Below, one piece after another: positions 43,378 to 51,224 of a DNA stretch of 64,000 nt. Every line of letters starts with the position of its first letter. The first letter of the stretch is position 1. The DNA is taken from assembly GCF_000974765.1 (NCBI RefSeq), contig NZ_BBWU01000025.1:1-64000 (forward strand). The letters run 5' to 3'. This stretch comes from Sphingomonas changbaiensis NBRC 104936. GTDB taxonomy: Bacteria > Pseudomonadota > Alphaproteobacteria > Sphingomonadales > Sphingomonadaceae. Below the pieces are notes generated by a model. It had not been told where the DNA came from. It worked only from the letters and a program-made list of their open reading frames with translations, and made no database searches. The position numbers and the translations under genes are program-made.

Positions 43378-44898
43378 TTATGGAACCACACCCAGCCTTT
43401 GCCAGACCGGCAGGCGGTTCGCGACCACCTCGTCGATCAGTTCGTCGGCAAGCCGCTGCGCCTCGTCGCCATCGACCGGCTTGCCGTCGCGCAGCAGCTT
43501 GCGCCCAAGCCGCCCCAGCGATTCGAGCAATTTCGGCGCGAGCTCGTTCTGCGCCGTGCCCTGACCGCGGAGCGCGAGGAGCATCAGGTCGACATCGCGC
43601 AGCGCGAGCGCGGAGCCGATCGCCGGCGCAGCGACATGATTGTAGGGCGCGCCGGTCAACACTGCTGCCGCGCAAGCCTGGTTGAACCGCTGGCCCGGAG
43701 CGAAATCCCGGTGTCCTTCCTTCAGGATTGCGAGATGCCCGCCATGCGCGAGCAGGATCAAGCCCTGCAGGACATTGGACTGGCCGCCTTGCCGCGCGAG
43801 CAGGTCCGAAATCCGCTTCGGCCCGCTTTCGAGCGCGTCGAACACCGGCCCGTAGATCTGGTCCTTCAGCGTGAACTCGCCAAAGCTGGTCTTGATCGCG
43901 ACGGTCGCGCCGGCGGGACGGGCAAGCGCTTCGACCAGCAGATCGGCGGCGCCGGGCGCGGCCGAAAAACGCCGCCTGCGCCCCCGCGCCAGCAAGTCGC
44001 GGCGGAAGCTCTGGTTGATCGCGCAATCGATCACGTCGGCCTGCGCGAGCGGATCGGCAATCTCGGTGATGACCGCGCGGACCGGCTCGGGCAGCATCGC
44101 CGGCAGCAGGTTTTCGGGAAGGGTCGCCGAGGCGACGAAGTCGAGCTTCGCCCCGCGCATTTCGTCGGCCACCTCGCTGAACCAGAGCGGATGCCAATTC
44201 TCGTGCAGATATTCCTGCACCAGATAGGCCGAACTGAGTTCCTTCAGTCCGTCGAGCCGGCCGCCAAGGCCGGGAAGCGCCTCGAACAATGCAGCATTGC
44301 CCGATCTCAGCCGCTGGAACAGCGACACCGCCTGGTTCAGCACCTGCGCGCCCGGCAGCGCCGACCGGGCCTGCAACCGCGCGGCGACGTGCTGGAACGG
44401 CTGCATCACGGCCCAGCCCGGCATGGAGTTGTAAGAGACATAGGCGAGGCCGCCGGAGACGAGCGCTTCGCCCAGACAGCCGACGATCGCATGGCGAAGG
44501 TCGGCCGGAACCCAGCTGTAGATGCCGTGCAGCACCGCATAGTCGAAGCGGCCGAGTTCGGGCGGCCACGCCCGCGCCAGGTCGAGAAAATCGGCCTCGA
44601 CGAAGCGTACATTGTCGAGCCCGGCCGCGCGGGCGAGACCGCGGGCGTGGGCGATGTGCTCGGGACTGAAATCGACGCCGACAAACTCGATGTCGGGATA
44701 AGCCGATGCGATCAGCGCGAGTCCGAAGCCCTGGCCGCAGCCCAGCTCCAGGTAGCGCAGCCGCCCCTGCCCTGCCTCCGACGGCGCGACGAAGCCCGCG
44801 AGCATCGCACACACGTCGATCCAGTCCGGCGCCAGCTCGCGATAGACGCCATAGGTATAGCCCTGCTCGATATTGTAGCCGTGCGTCCAGTCGTTCAC
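43378..44898 (-). CDS. SAM-dependent methyltransferase with regulatory domain (MRD family)
   Basis: The 506-residue protein has the start NDWTHGYNIEQGYTYGVYRE, the SAM motif YLELGCGQGFGLALIASAYP near residue 45, VGVDFSPEHIAHARGLA, and then a long region (about residues 200-320) matching the methyltransferase regulatory domain family, followed by an alpha-helical C-terminal part. Relatives are annotated as regulatory-domain methyltransferases, with undefined substrates. The GTG at 44898 has a GGGGAGG site; a TTG five codons upstream is less likely. It lies 40 bases before the TolC gene in the type I secretion operon, suggesting that it modifies the exported protein. Confidence 0.88.
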   Translation of the reverse strand: MNDWTHGYNIEQGYTYGVYRELAPDWIDVCAMLAGFVAPSEAGQGRLRYLELGCGQGFGLALIASAYPDIEFVGVDFSPEHIAHARGLARAAGLDNVRFVEADFLDLARAWPPELGRFDYAVLHGIYSWVPADLRHAIVGCLGEALVSGGLAYVSYNSMPGWAVMQPFQHVAARLQARSALPGAQVLNQAVSLFQRLRSGNAALFEALPGLGGRLDGLKELSSAYLVQEYLHENWHPLWFSEVADEMRGAKLDFVASATLPENLLPAMLPEPVRAVITEIADPLAQADVIDCAINQSFRRDLLARGRRRRFSAAPGAADLLVEALARPAGATVAIKTSFGEFTLKDQIYGPVFDALESGPKRISDLLARQGGQSNVLQGLILLAHGGHLAILKEGHRDFAPGQRFNQACAAAVLTGAPYNHVAAPAIGSALALRDVDLMLLALRGQGTAQNELAPKLLESLGRLGRKLLRDGKPVDGDEAQRLADELIDEVVANRLPVWQRLGVVP

Positions 44899-44914
44899 GC
44901 CCGCCTCCCCCAAT

Positions 44915-44942
44915 CGTCATTCCCCCGAACGCGGGAATGACG
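44915..44942. repeat. Short dispersed inverted repeat
   Basis: CGTCATTCCC (44915-44924) and GGGAATGACG (44933-44942) are perfect complements around an 8-base loop. The repeat sits between the regulatory-domain methyltransferase start and the malate synthase stop, ending 1 base before that stop codon. Its sequence type is common in sphingomonad intergenic regions; it could act as a terminator for glcB. Confidence 0.75.
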
Positions 44943-44943
44943 G

Positions 44944-47022
44944 CTAATGACGTCCCTTCACCTCGGCCCGGAACCTGTGCAGCAACGGCTCGGTATAGCC
45001 GTTGGGCTGGACGAGGCCTTCGAACACCAGCGCGCGTGCGGCCTGGAAAGCGCGGCTTCCCTCCGGGTCGGGCGCCATCGGCACATAGGCCGGATCGCCC
45101 GCATTCTGCGCGTCGACCTTTGCCGCCATCCGAAGCAGCGCCGCATCGACCTGCTCCGCCGTGCAGACGCCGTGGAGCAGCCAGTTCGCGATCGCCTGGC
45201 TGGAAATGCGCAGGGTTGCGCGATCTTCCATCAGGCCCACATCGTTGATGTCGGGTACTTTCGAGCAGCCGACGCCCTGATCGATCCAGCGCACCACATA
45301 GCCGAGAATGCCCTGGGCATTGTTGTCGAGCTCGCGCCGGACTTCCTCCTCGGTCCAATTGCGCCCGAGCGCGAGCGGGAGCGTCAGCAGCGCGTCGAGC
45401 GGCGGCGGCGCCTCGCCCCTCAGCGCCTCCTGCGCCGCGAACACGTCCACCTGGTGATAGTGGAGCGCGTGGAGCGTCGCCGCGGTCGGGCTCGGCACCC
45501 AGGCAGTGTTGGCCCCGCTTTTCGGATGGCCGATCTTCTGCTCCAGCATGTCGGCCATCTTGTCGGGCGCCGCCCACATCCCCTTGCCGATCTGCGCCTT
45601 GCCCGACAGGCCGCAGGCGAGGCCGATACGGACATTGCGGTCCTCATAGGCTTTGATCCAGGCGCTGGCCTTCATCTCGCCTTTCGGGATCATCGGGCCG
45701 GCCTGCATCGAGGTGTGGATCTCGTCGCCGGTGCGATCGAGGAAGCCGGTGTTGATGAAGACGATGCGATCGCGCACGGCGTGGATGCAGGCGGCCAGGT
45801 TGGCGGAGGTCCGCCGCTCCTCGTCCATCACGCCGACCTTGATCGTGTGGCGCGCGAGCCCGAGCAGGTCTTCGACCGCATCGAACAGCCGGTTGGTGAA
45901 AGCGGCTTCGTCGGGCCCGTGCATCTTGGGCTTCACGATATAGATCGAGCCGGCGCGGCTGTTGCGGAACCTTCCAAGTCCCTTCAGGTCATGCACCCCG
46001 CACAGGCTGGTCATGATCGCGTCGAGAATGCCTTCGGGCGCTTCGGTCCCGTCGGGCAGGATCACCGCGGGCGTGGTCATCAGATGTCCGACATTGCGCA
46101 CGAACAACAGGCTGCGGCCCGGGAGCGTGAAGCTGGTCCCGTCCGGCACGTCATAAGTCCGGTCGGGATTGAGGCGGCGCGTCATCGGACGGCCGTTCTT
46201 CTCGAACGTCTCCTCCAGGTCCCCGCGCAGCACGCCCAGCCAATTCGCATAGGCCGCGACCTTATCGTCGGCGTCGACCGCTGCGACCGAGTCCTCCAGA
46301 TCGACGATCGTAGTGAGCGCAGCTTCCAGGATCACATCGGCCAGGCCATGCGGATCGTCGCGGCCGATCGGGTGGCTGCGGTCGATCAGCAGCTCGATGT
46401 GCAGCCCGTTATGGCGGAACAGCAGCGATTCCCCGCGACGGCCGACCAGCAGCTCGTGCGTGCCGCCACCCAGCGCCGCCTCCCAACCGGGCAGCGTGTC
46501 GTCGAGAAAAGCGCGCGCCCGCGCGATGACTTGTGCGCCGCGCTCGGGATCATAACCGCCCGGTTTCGGGCTGCCGGGCAGCACGTCCGTCCCGTAGAGC
46601 GCGTCATAGAGGCTGCCCCAGCGCGCGTTCGCCGCGTTCAGCAGGAAACGGGCATTGAGCGACGGGACTACCAACTGCGGACCCGCCGTCCGCGCGATCT
46701 CGTCATCCACATTGTCCGTGCCGACCGCGAACGGCGCCGGTTCGGGGGCGAGATAGCCGATCTTGTGCAGGAATGCCTGGTATTCGCCTTGCTCGATCGG
46801 CTGCCCGCGTCGCGTTTCGTGCCAGTCGTCGAGCTGTGCCTGGATCGCGTCCCGCTTGGCGAGCAGCATGGTGTTTTCGGGCACATAGCGGGCGAAGATT
46901 TCGGCAACGCCGGCCCAGAAGTTTTCCGGATCATGGCCGGTGGCGGGCAGCGCCTGTTGCTCGACGAACTCGGCCAGCACGCGCGCGACCTGCAGCCCGG
47001 AACGCTCGACCCGATCGACCAC
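44944..47022 (-). CDS. glcB: Malate synthase G
   Basis: This 692-residue enzyme condenses glyoxylate and acetyl-CoA to malate in the glyoxylate or glycolate pathway. The length and motifs are of the monomeric G form: [20 protein letters not shown] near residue 255, [20 protein letters not shown] near residue 315, [20 protein letters not shown] near residue 405 and [20 protein letters not shown] near residue 435. The GTG at 47022 follows GGGAGG; a longer reading from 47079 is unsupported. It is on the same strand as rimM, 64 bases after it, so it replaces the usual trmD in that position. Confidence 0.95.
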   Translation of the reverse strand: MVDRVERSGLQVARVLAEFVEQQALPATGHDPENFWAGVAEIFARYVPENTMLLAKRDAIQAQLDDWHETRRGQPIEQGEYQAFLHKIGYLAPEPAPFAVGTDNVDDEIARTAGPQLVVPSLNARFLLNAANARWGSLYDALYGTDVLPGSPKPGGYDPERGAQVIARARAFLDDTLPGWEAALGGGTHELLVGRRGESLLFRHNGLHIELLIDRSHPIGRDDPHGLADVILEAALTTIVDLEDSVAAVDADDKVAAYANWLGVLRGDLEETFEKNGRPMTRRLNPDRTYDVPDGTSFTLPGRSLLFVRNVGHLMTTPAVILPDGTEAPEGILDAIMTSLCGVHDLKGLGRFRNSRAGSIYIVKPKMHGPDEAAFTNRLFDAVEDLLGLARHTIKVGVMDEERRTSANLAACIHAVRDRIVFINTGFLDRTGDEIHTSMQAGPMIPKGEMKASAWIKAYEDRNVRIGLACGLSGKAQIGKGMWAAPDKMADMLEQKIGHPKSGANTAWVPSPTAATLHALHYHQVDVFAAQEALRGEAPPPLDALLTLPLALGRNWTEEEVRRELDNNAQGILGYVVRWIDQGVGCSKVPDINDVGLMEDRATLRISSQAIANWLLHGVCTAEQVDAALLRMAAKVDAQNAGDPAYVPMAPDPEGSRAFQAARALVFEGLVQPNGYTEPLLHRFRAEVKGRH

Positions 47023-47085
47023 GCGGCACCTCCCATATTGTGCACTGCAACAGTGCGGGAGCGCCGCGCCGCTTGTCAACGCGGG

Positions 47086-47559
47086 TCAGACAACGAAGAG
47101 AGCGTCGATGACCAGGGCGGAGGGTTCGACCGCTACGGCATGCATCGGTGCCATGAAGCTCTTGCCGTCCGGCTTTTGGATATCGAGCACGTCGCCGGCG
47201 CCGAAATTTTCGACCGCGACGACGGTGCCGACCGAATCACCTGCCTCGGTGACGACCGGCAGACCGATCAGGTCCGCGTGGTAATATTCGCCGTCTTCGA
47301 GCGGCGGCAGCGCCTCGCGCGGGACGGTCAGGGCCACGCCGCGCAGCGCTTCGGCGGCGGTGCGATCCGCGACTTCCTTGAACCGCGCGATCGCCCCTGC
47401 CCCGGCTTGTCGGACGGACACGAGCGTCAGCGTGCGTCCGTCGGCGTCGAAACTAGCGTAATGTTTCAGGCTGTCGGCACTGTCGGTGAACAGCTTGAGG
47501 CGCACCTCGCCCTTCAGCCCGTGCGCGCCCGTGATCGCGGCGAGAGTGACGCGCTTCAT
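47086..47559 (-). CDS. rimM: Ribosome maturation factor RimM
   Basis: The 157-residue protein helps fold the 30S head during 16S rRNA processing by binding S19. It has the N-terminal RimM barrel (AITGAHGLKGEVRLKLFTDS) and the PRC-barrel domain (EYYHADLIGLPVVTEAGDSV near residue 92, ENFGAGDVLDIQKPDGKSF). The ATG at 47559 starts at the expected place. It follows rpsP as usual, but a dispersed repeat separates them, and the usual downstream trmD-rplS pair is absent. Confidence 0.94.
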   Translation of the reverse strand: MKRVTLAAITGAHGLKGEVRLKLFTDSADSLKHYASFDADGRTLTLVSVRQAGAGAIARFKEVADRTAAEALRGVALTVPREALPPLEDGEYYHADLIGLPVVTEAGDSVGTVVAVENFGAGDVLDIQKPDGKSFMAPMHAVAVEPSALVIDALFVV

Positions 47560-47584
47560 TCGCAAAACAGCGGAATAAGAGACT

Positions 47585-47658
47585 CCGTTCGCTTCGAGCG
47601 CAGTCGAGAAGCGGCCGCGCCGGAGCACGCGTTTCTCGACTTCGCTCGAAACGAATGG
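47585..47658. repeat. Dispersed inverted repeat between rpsP and rimM
   Basis: The arms begin CCGTTCGCTTCGAGCGCAGT (left) and TTTCTCGACTTCGCTCGAAA (right) and are imperfect complements of about 26 bases around a spacer of about 20. The core is shared with the repeats at 2065 and 9002. It lies in the rpsP-rimM gap, 25 bases upstream of the rimM start, so it would form a hairpin in that operon mRNA. Confidence 0.85.
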
Positions 47659-47680
47659 GTCATTTTACCCGCTAAGAGCC

Positions 47681-48178
47681 TCAGCCTTCCGCCGGCTGGT
47701 CGGCCGACTGCGGCTCGTCAGCGCCGGTCGGCGCTTCGGCATCGCCTTCGGCCGGCTGCTCGCTCGACACGCCCTCGTTGGTCGCGTCCTCTTCAGCCGG
47801 AGCCGGAGCAGCGCTCGCCGCGGCAGCAGCTTCGGCCGCCTCGGCAGCCTTCGTCGCACGCTCCTCGGCGCGCTCCTTGGCCTTCTCACCCGGCTCGGCC
47901 TTCTTCGGGTTGTTGCGCGCGGCGCGCTCCTTGACGCCGGCGGCGTCGAGGAAGCGAAGGACGCGATCGGTTGGCTGCGCGCCGACGCTCAGCCAATGCT
48001 TGGCGCGGTCCGCGTCGAGCTTCACGCGCTCCGGCGAATCCTTCGCCAGCAGCGGGTTGTAGGTGCCGATCTTCTCGATGAAGCGGCCATCACGGGGCGA
48101 ACGCGCGTCCGCCACGACGATGCGGTAATAGGGCCGCTTCTTGGAGCCGCCACGCGACAACCGGAGGGAAAGTGCCAT
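47681..48178 (-). CDS. rpsP: 30S ribosomal protein S16 with acidic Ala-rich C-terminal extension
   Basis: Residues 1-80 are a standard S16 ([20 protein letters not shown], then [19 protein letters not shown], and [20 protein letters not shown]). The remaining 85 residues form a low-complexity tail rich in Ala, Glu and Pro. E. coli S16 has 82 residues; long tails are common in sphingomonads and other alphaproteobacteria. It is encoded 23 bases downstream of ffh and upstream of rimM, the conserved order. Confidence 0.96.
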   Translation of the reverse strand: MALSLRLSRGGSKKRPYYRIVVADARSPRDGRFIEKIGTYNPLLAKDSPERVKLDADRAKHWLSVGAQPTDRVLRFLDAAGVKERAARNNPKKAEPGEKAKERAEERATKAAEAAEAAAAASAAPAPAEEDATNEGVSSEQPAEGDAEAPTGADEPQSADQPAEG

Positions 48179-48201
48179 AGTCTTCAGTCCTTTCGTCTAA
48201 A

Positions 48202-49686
48202 TCACTTTTTCTTCAGGAAATTCTCGAAACCGGGCGGGAGATTGCCGGGGATCGGCGGCATTGCTCCGCCAAGACCGGGCATGCCGCCCGGAGGCCCCTT
48301 CAGCATGTCGCCCATGCCGCCGGGCAAGCCCGCTGCGCCCGCGCCGCCCTTGCCGAACATTGCGGCCAGGCCCTTCAGCCCCCCCATTTTCTTGATCTTC
48401 TTCATGGCATTCGCCATTTCCTGGTGCATCTTCAGGAGCTTGTTGACGTCCTGCACGGTGGTGCCGGAGCCGTTGGCGACACGAATCTTGCGCTTGGCGT
48501 TGATCAGTTCGGGCTTGGCGCGCTCCTTCGGCGTCATCGATCCGATCATGGCATCCATGCGGAGCAGTATCTTCTCGTCGACGGCACCCGAAGCCATTGC
48601 TTGCTTGGCCGCCTTCATGCCCGGGATCATGCCAGCCAGCGCGCCGAGTCCGCCCATCCGCCGCATCTGGGCGAGCTGGGCGCGCAGGTCGTTCATGTCG
48701 AACTGACCCTTGGCCATTTTCGCGGCCATGCGCTCGGCATCCTCGACCTGGATGCTTTCCGCCGCTTTCTCGACCAGGCTGACGACGTCGCCCATGCCGA
48801 GGATGCGGCCGGCGACGCGCTGCGGATGGAAGGCTTCCAGGCCGTCCATCTTTTCGCCGGTGCCGGCGAACTTGATCGGCTTTTGCGTGACCGCGCGCAT
48901 CGACAGCGCCGCGCCGCCGCGCGCATCGCCGTCCATCCGGGTCAGGATCACGCCGGTGAGCGGAACCTGGGCCGAAAAGCTCTGCGCGACGTTCACCGCG
49001 TCCTGGCCGGTCAGACTGTCGACGACGAGCAGGATTTCCTGCGGCCGCGCGACATCCGCGACGGCCTTCATCTCGTCCATCAGCGCCTGGTCGACGTGCA
49101 GCCGGCCGGCGGTGTCGAGCATCAGCACGTCAAAGCCCTGCAGCTTCGCGGCATTCAGCGCGCGCCGGGCAATCTCGACCGGAGGCTGGCCCTGGACGAT
49201 CGGCAAGGTCGCAACCTTCACCTGCTCGCCCAAGGTCGCAAGCTGCTGCTGTGCGGCCGGACGGTTCACGTCCAGCGAGGCCATCAGCACTTTCTTGCGG
49301 TCGCGCTCCGACAGGCGCTTGGCGAGCTTGGCAGTGGTCGTGGTCTTGCCCGAGCCCTGGAGGCCGACCAGCATCACGATGGCGGGCGGCGTGACGTCCA
49401 GTTCGAGCGCGCTGGCATCGGCGCCCAGCATATCGACTAGCGCGTCATGGACGATCTTGACGACTTGCTGGCCCGGTGTGACCGAGCGCAGCACCTGCGC
49501 GCCGACCGCCTGTTCGGTGACCTTATCGACGAAATCGCGAACCACCGGCAGTGCGACGTCCGCTTCGAGCAGCGCGATGCGGACTTCGCGCATCGCCGCA
49601 CGCACATCGCTCTCGCTCAGCGCGCCGCGGCCGCGAAGGCGGTCGAAAACGCCGCCCAGCCTTTCGCTCAGACTCTCGAACATCAC
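48202..49686 (-). CDS. ffh: Signal recognition particle protein Ffh
   Basis: The 494-residue GTPase binds 4.5S RNA and signal sequences and delivers nascent membrane proteins to FtsY. Motifs in order: N domain helices, G1 LVGLQGSGKTTTTAKLA near residue 105, DVNRPAAQQQLATLGEQV, G3 MLDTAGRLHVDQALMDE near residue 190, G4 LTRMDGDARGGAALS near residue 248, and a methionine-rich M domain after residue 330 (GGLGALAGMIPGMKAAKQAM). The C terminus is a Gly/Met/Pro-rich tail. A structured leader precedes it (49719-49809). Confidence 0.96.
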   Translation of the reverse strand: MMFESLSERLGGVFDRLRGRGALSESDVRAAMREVRIALLEADVALPVVRDFVDKVTEQAVGAQVLRSVTPGQQVVKIVHDALVDMLGADASALELDVTPPAIVMLVGLQGSGKTTTTAKLAKRLSERDRKKVLMASLDVNRPAAQQQLATLGEQVKVATLPIVQGQPPVEIARRALNAAKLQGFDVLMLDTAGRLHVDQALMDEMKAVADVARPQEILLVVDSLTGQDAVNVAQSFSAQVPLTGVILTRMDGDARGGAALSMRAVTQKPIKFAGTGEKMDGLEAFHPQRVAGRILGMGDVVSLVEKAAESIQVEDAERMAAKMAKGQFDMNDLRAQLAQMRRMGGLGALAGMIPGMKAAKQAMASGAVDEKILLRMDAMIGSMTPKERAKPELINAKRKIRVANGSGTTVQDVNKLLKMHQEMANAMKKIKKMGGLKGLAAMFGKGGAGAAGLPGGMGDMLKGPPGGMPGLGGAMPPIPGNLPPGFENFLKKK

Positions 49687-49718
49687 GTCACTCCAAATCC
49701 GTCGGGCCGCGAAACGCG

Positions 49719-49809
49719 AAAAACGCCGGCGGGCGAAACCTCGCCGACCAGCGTTGGCTCTCCCCGAGAGCCCTATGCGTTACCGTGCCTACGGAATGCG
49801 TTGGCGCAT
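49719..49809 (-). promoter_or_regulatory. Structured ffh leader RNA, candidate cis-regulatory element or attenuator
   Basis: On the minus strand four hairpins follow one another: 49796-49809 (ATGCG stem, 4-base loop), 49783-49794 (CCGT stem), 49756-49772 (GGCTCTC/GAGAGCC, 3-base loop) and 49722-49755 (15-pair stem with a 4-base loop). The last stem pairs 14 of 15 positions only when read as minus-strand RNA, because two mismatches become G-U pairs; it ends in a run of five T, like an attenuator. The element lies 33 bases upstream of the ffh start. A conserved ffh leader motif has been described in alphaproteobacteria by comparative genomics; I cannot confirm that this is the same element. Confidence 0.5.
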
Positions 49810-49843
49810 CTAGCGACGAAAGGCGCCAAAGGCAACGCCTGAC

Positions 49844-49883
49844 AAAAATGCGCCGCCGGCTCCGAAAAGCCGACGGCGCATTT
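49844..49883 (-). terminator. Rho-independent terminator of the PEP-CTERM gene
   Basis: A 16-base stem with one mismatch (AAATGCGCCG... paired with ...CGGCGCATTT) and a 6-base loop is followed on the minus strand by five T. It lies 16 bases after the stop of the PEPxxWA-CTERM gene and before the ffh leader, so it separates the two transcripts. Confidence 0.88.
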
Positions 49884-49899
49884 GAGCGTCGCGAAAGGT

Positions 49900-50574
49900 T
49901 TAGGCTGCGACCACCTTGACCGCCGAGCGGCGACGGGCGGCGAAGCCGAGCAGGCCGAAACCGCCGAGCATCATCGCCCAGGTCGCGGGTTCCGGAACAG
50001 CCGTGCCGGCGAACGTGTCGGTCTCGAACGCGAATTGGGTCGAGTCGAAGCCGATCGACGTGATCCCGCGGCCGAGCGCCGTGAAGTTCACGCGCACGTT
50101 GCTGTTGTTGTTGGTCTGGTTTCCGTTGGGGTCGACGCCGAAGCCGATCATGCTGCCCGTGATGTCGGTGTGCGTGCCATCGGCCTGGTACAGCGTGATC
50201 GTGTTGTAGGTGTCGACAGATCCCCAATAGAGGCTGACGTTCTTGAACTCGCCCCCCAGATCGAGCGTCGCGTTGCCGCTCGACGCGGCGATCGGCACGG
50301 TCAGATAGTGGGTGCCCGCTGCGGTGCCGGACGGGGCCGCGCTCACGCCGGGCGTGCCGGGTGCAGTTGCGATCTGATAATCGCCCGTCAGCGCGCCGGC
50401 CGCCGGCGAAACGGTGTCGAAATCGTAGATCAGCGTCTGGCCAAGCGACGCAAAGCCCGGATCGGTAGCCGGGCTGCCGGCGCTGGACATGACGTTCGAG
50501 ATAACGACCGTTGCCGCGCCTGGCGCAGCAATGGCCGCGAGCGACACCGCGCCCGCAATCAGGTACATCCTCAT
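49900..50574 (-). CDS. PEPxxWA-CTERM sorting-domain secreted protein
   Basis: The 224-residue protein has an N-terminal signal peptide (MYLIAGAVSLAAIAAPGAA), a beta-rich central region of unknown function with an NVSLYWGSVDTYNTITLYQA segment, and a C-terminal VPEPATWAMMLGGFGLLGFA followed by an Arg cluster (ARRR). This is the PEP-CTERM signal in its PEPxxWA form, recognised by an exosortase (XrtA-type) and typical of sphingomonads. The central sequence resembles exported proteins of the Npun_F0296 type but I cannot assign a function. No exosortase gene is in the window. The ATG at 50574 follows AGGGGTGAT. Confidence 0.88.
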   Translation of the reverse strand: MRMYLIAGAVSLAAIAAPGAATVVISNVMSSAGSPATDPGFASLGQTLIYDFDTVSPAAGALTGDYQIATAPGTPGVSAAPSGTAAGTHYLTVPIAASSGNATLDLGGEFKNVSLYWGSVDTYNTITLYQADGTHTDITGSMIGFGVDPNGNQTNNNSNVRVNFTALGRGITSIGFDSTQFAFETDTFAGTAVPEPATWAMMLGGFGLLGFAARRRSAVKVVAA

Positions 50575-50598
50575 AACATCACCCCTTCGTACAAGAGC

Positions 50599-50614
50599 GC
50601 TCCCATAAGGGAGC
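50599..50614 (-). other. Small stem-loop in the leader of the PEP-CTERM gene
   Basis: GCTCCC and GGGAGC pair around a 4-base loop, 24 bases upstream of the start codon. It lies in a 251-base gap (50575-50825) that otherwise holds the PEP-CTERM leader and promoter region and the terminator of the SWIB gene; I see no gene in it. Confidence 0.3.
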
Positions 50615-50765
50615 ATACGCCGACTTCTTCGGTCGACTGAAAGCTTTTGCGACTCGGGGACAATAACGTCTTGTCAACCATATCCCAAGCGGGAACTTGG
50701 CCGTCGCCGGAAGGGCAGCCAGTGCCAAATCGAGACTCGCGCCTGCCTCTCGGCCCAGGAACGAC

Positions 50766-50791
50766 AAAGCCCGGCACAACGGCCGGGCTTT
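50766..50791 (-). terminator. Terminator-like hairpin after the SWIB gene
   Basis: AAAGCCCGGC and GCCGGGCTTT form a perfect 10-base-pair stem with a 6-base loop, 34 bases after the SWIB-protein stop. The T-rich tail is weak (the stem itself ends in TTT), but the position supports a terminator. Confidence 0.75.
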
Positions 50792-50825
50792 GCTATTGAC
50801 CAGGCAGGCCTTGCGGCCGGCCGGC

Positions 50826-51104
50826 TTATTTCAGGTGGTTGGACAGGTGCTTGTTCATCTCGAACATCGACACCTTGTCCTTGCCGCCGAACACCTTCTT
50901 CAGCTTGTCGTCGGCCAGGATCTCGCGCTTGTTGGCGGGATTCTGGAGGTTGTTCTTCTTGATGTGGTCCCACACCTTGGACACGACGTCGCTGCGCGCG
51001 ATCGGGGCCGAGCCCACGATGGCGGCGAGATCGGCCGATGGCTGAACGGGCTTGCTGAGCGCGTTGTTGGCGCGCTTCGGCTTGGCGGATTTCGGTTCAA
51101 GCAT
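50826..51104 (-). CDS. SWIB/MDM2-domain protein
   Basis: The 92-residue protein has a basic N-terminal tail (MLEPKSAKPKRANNALSKPV) followed by a single SWIB domain: RSDVVSKVWDHIKKNNLQNP, then REILADDKLKKVFGGKDKVS and MFEMNKHLSNHL. SWIB proteins occur in chromatin-remodelling complexes of eukaryotes and, as small stand-alone proteins, in chlamydiae and many alphaproteobacteria, where a DNA-associated role is suggested but not proven. The ATG at 51104 follows GGGAGGGA. Confidence 0.9.
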   Translation of the reverse strand: MLEPKSAKPKRANNALSKPVQPSADLAAIVGSAPIARSDVVSKVWDHIKKNNLQNPANKREILADDKLKKVFGGKDKVSMFEMNKHLSNHLK

Positions 51105-51224
51105 TCGATTCCCTCCCTTTGAGGAACCCTGATTTGGGTCAGTCCGCACCAAAAGGAAACAGCTTTCCTCTCGTAAATGGAGGCTTATCCACAGAGAAGC
51201 GCACCTCTGTTGCCGAAAGGCAAC

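Noticed and set aside
44947-47934. Very long plus-strand open frame opposite glcB, rimM and rpsP
   Set aside because: Its protein is Arg/Gln/Asp/His-rich with no recognisable domain, typical of the antisense frame of a GC-rich gene; the minus-strand genes are all well known.
50649-50677. TTGACA on the minus strand upstream of the PEP-CTERM gene as a -35 box
   Set aside because: No acceptable -10 sequence at 16-18 bases spacing (GAGTCG is found), so a promoter call is not justified.
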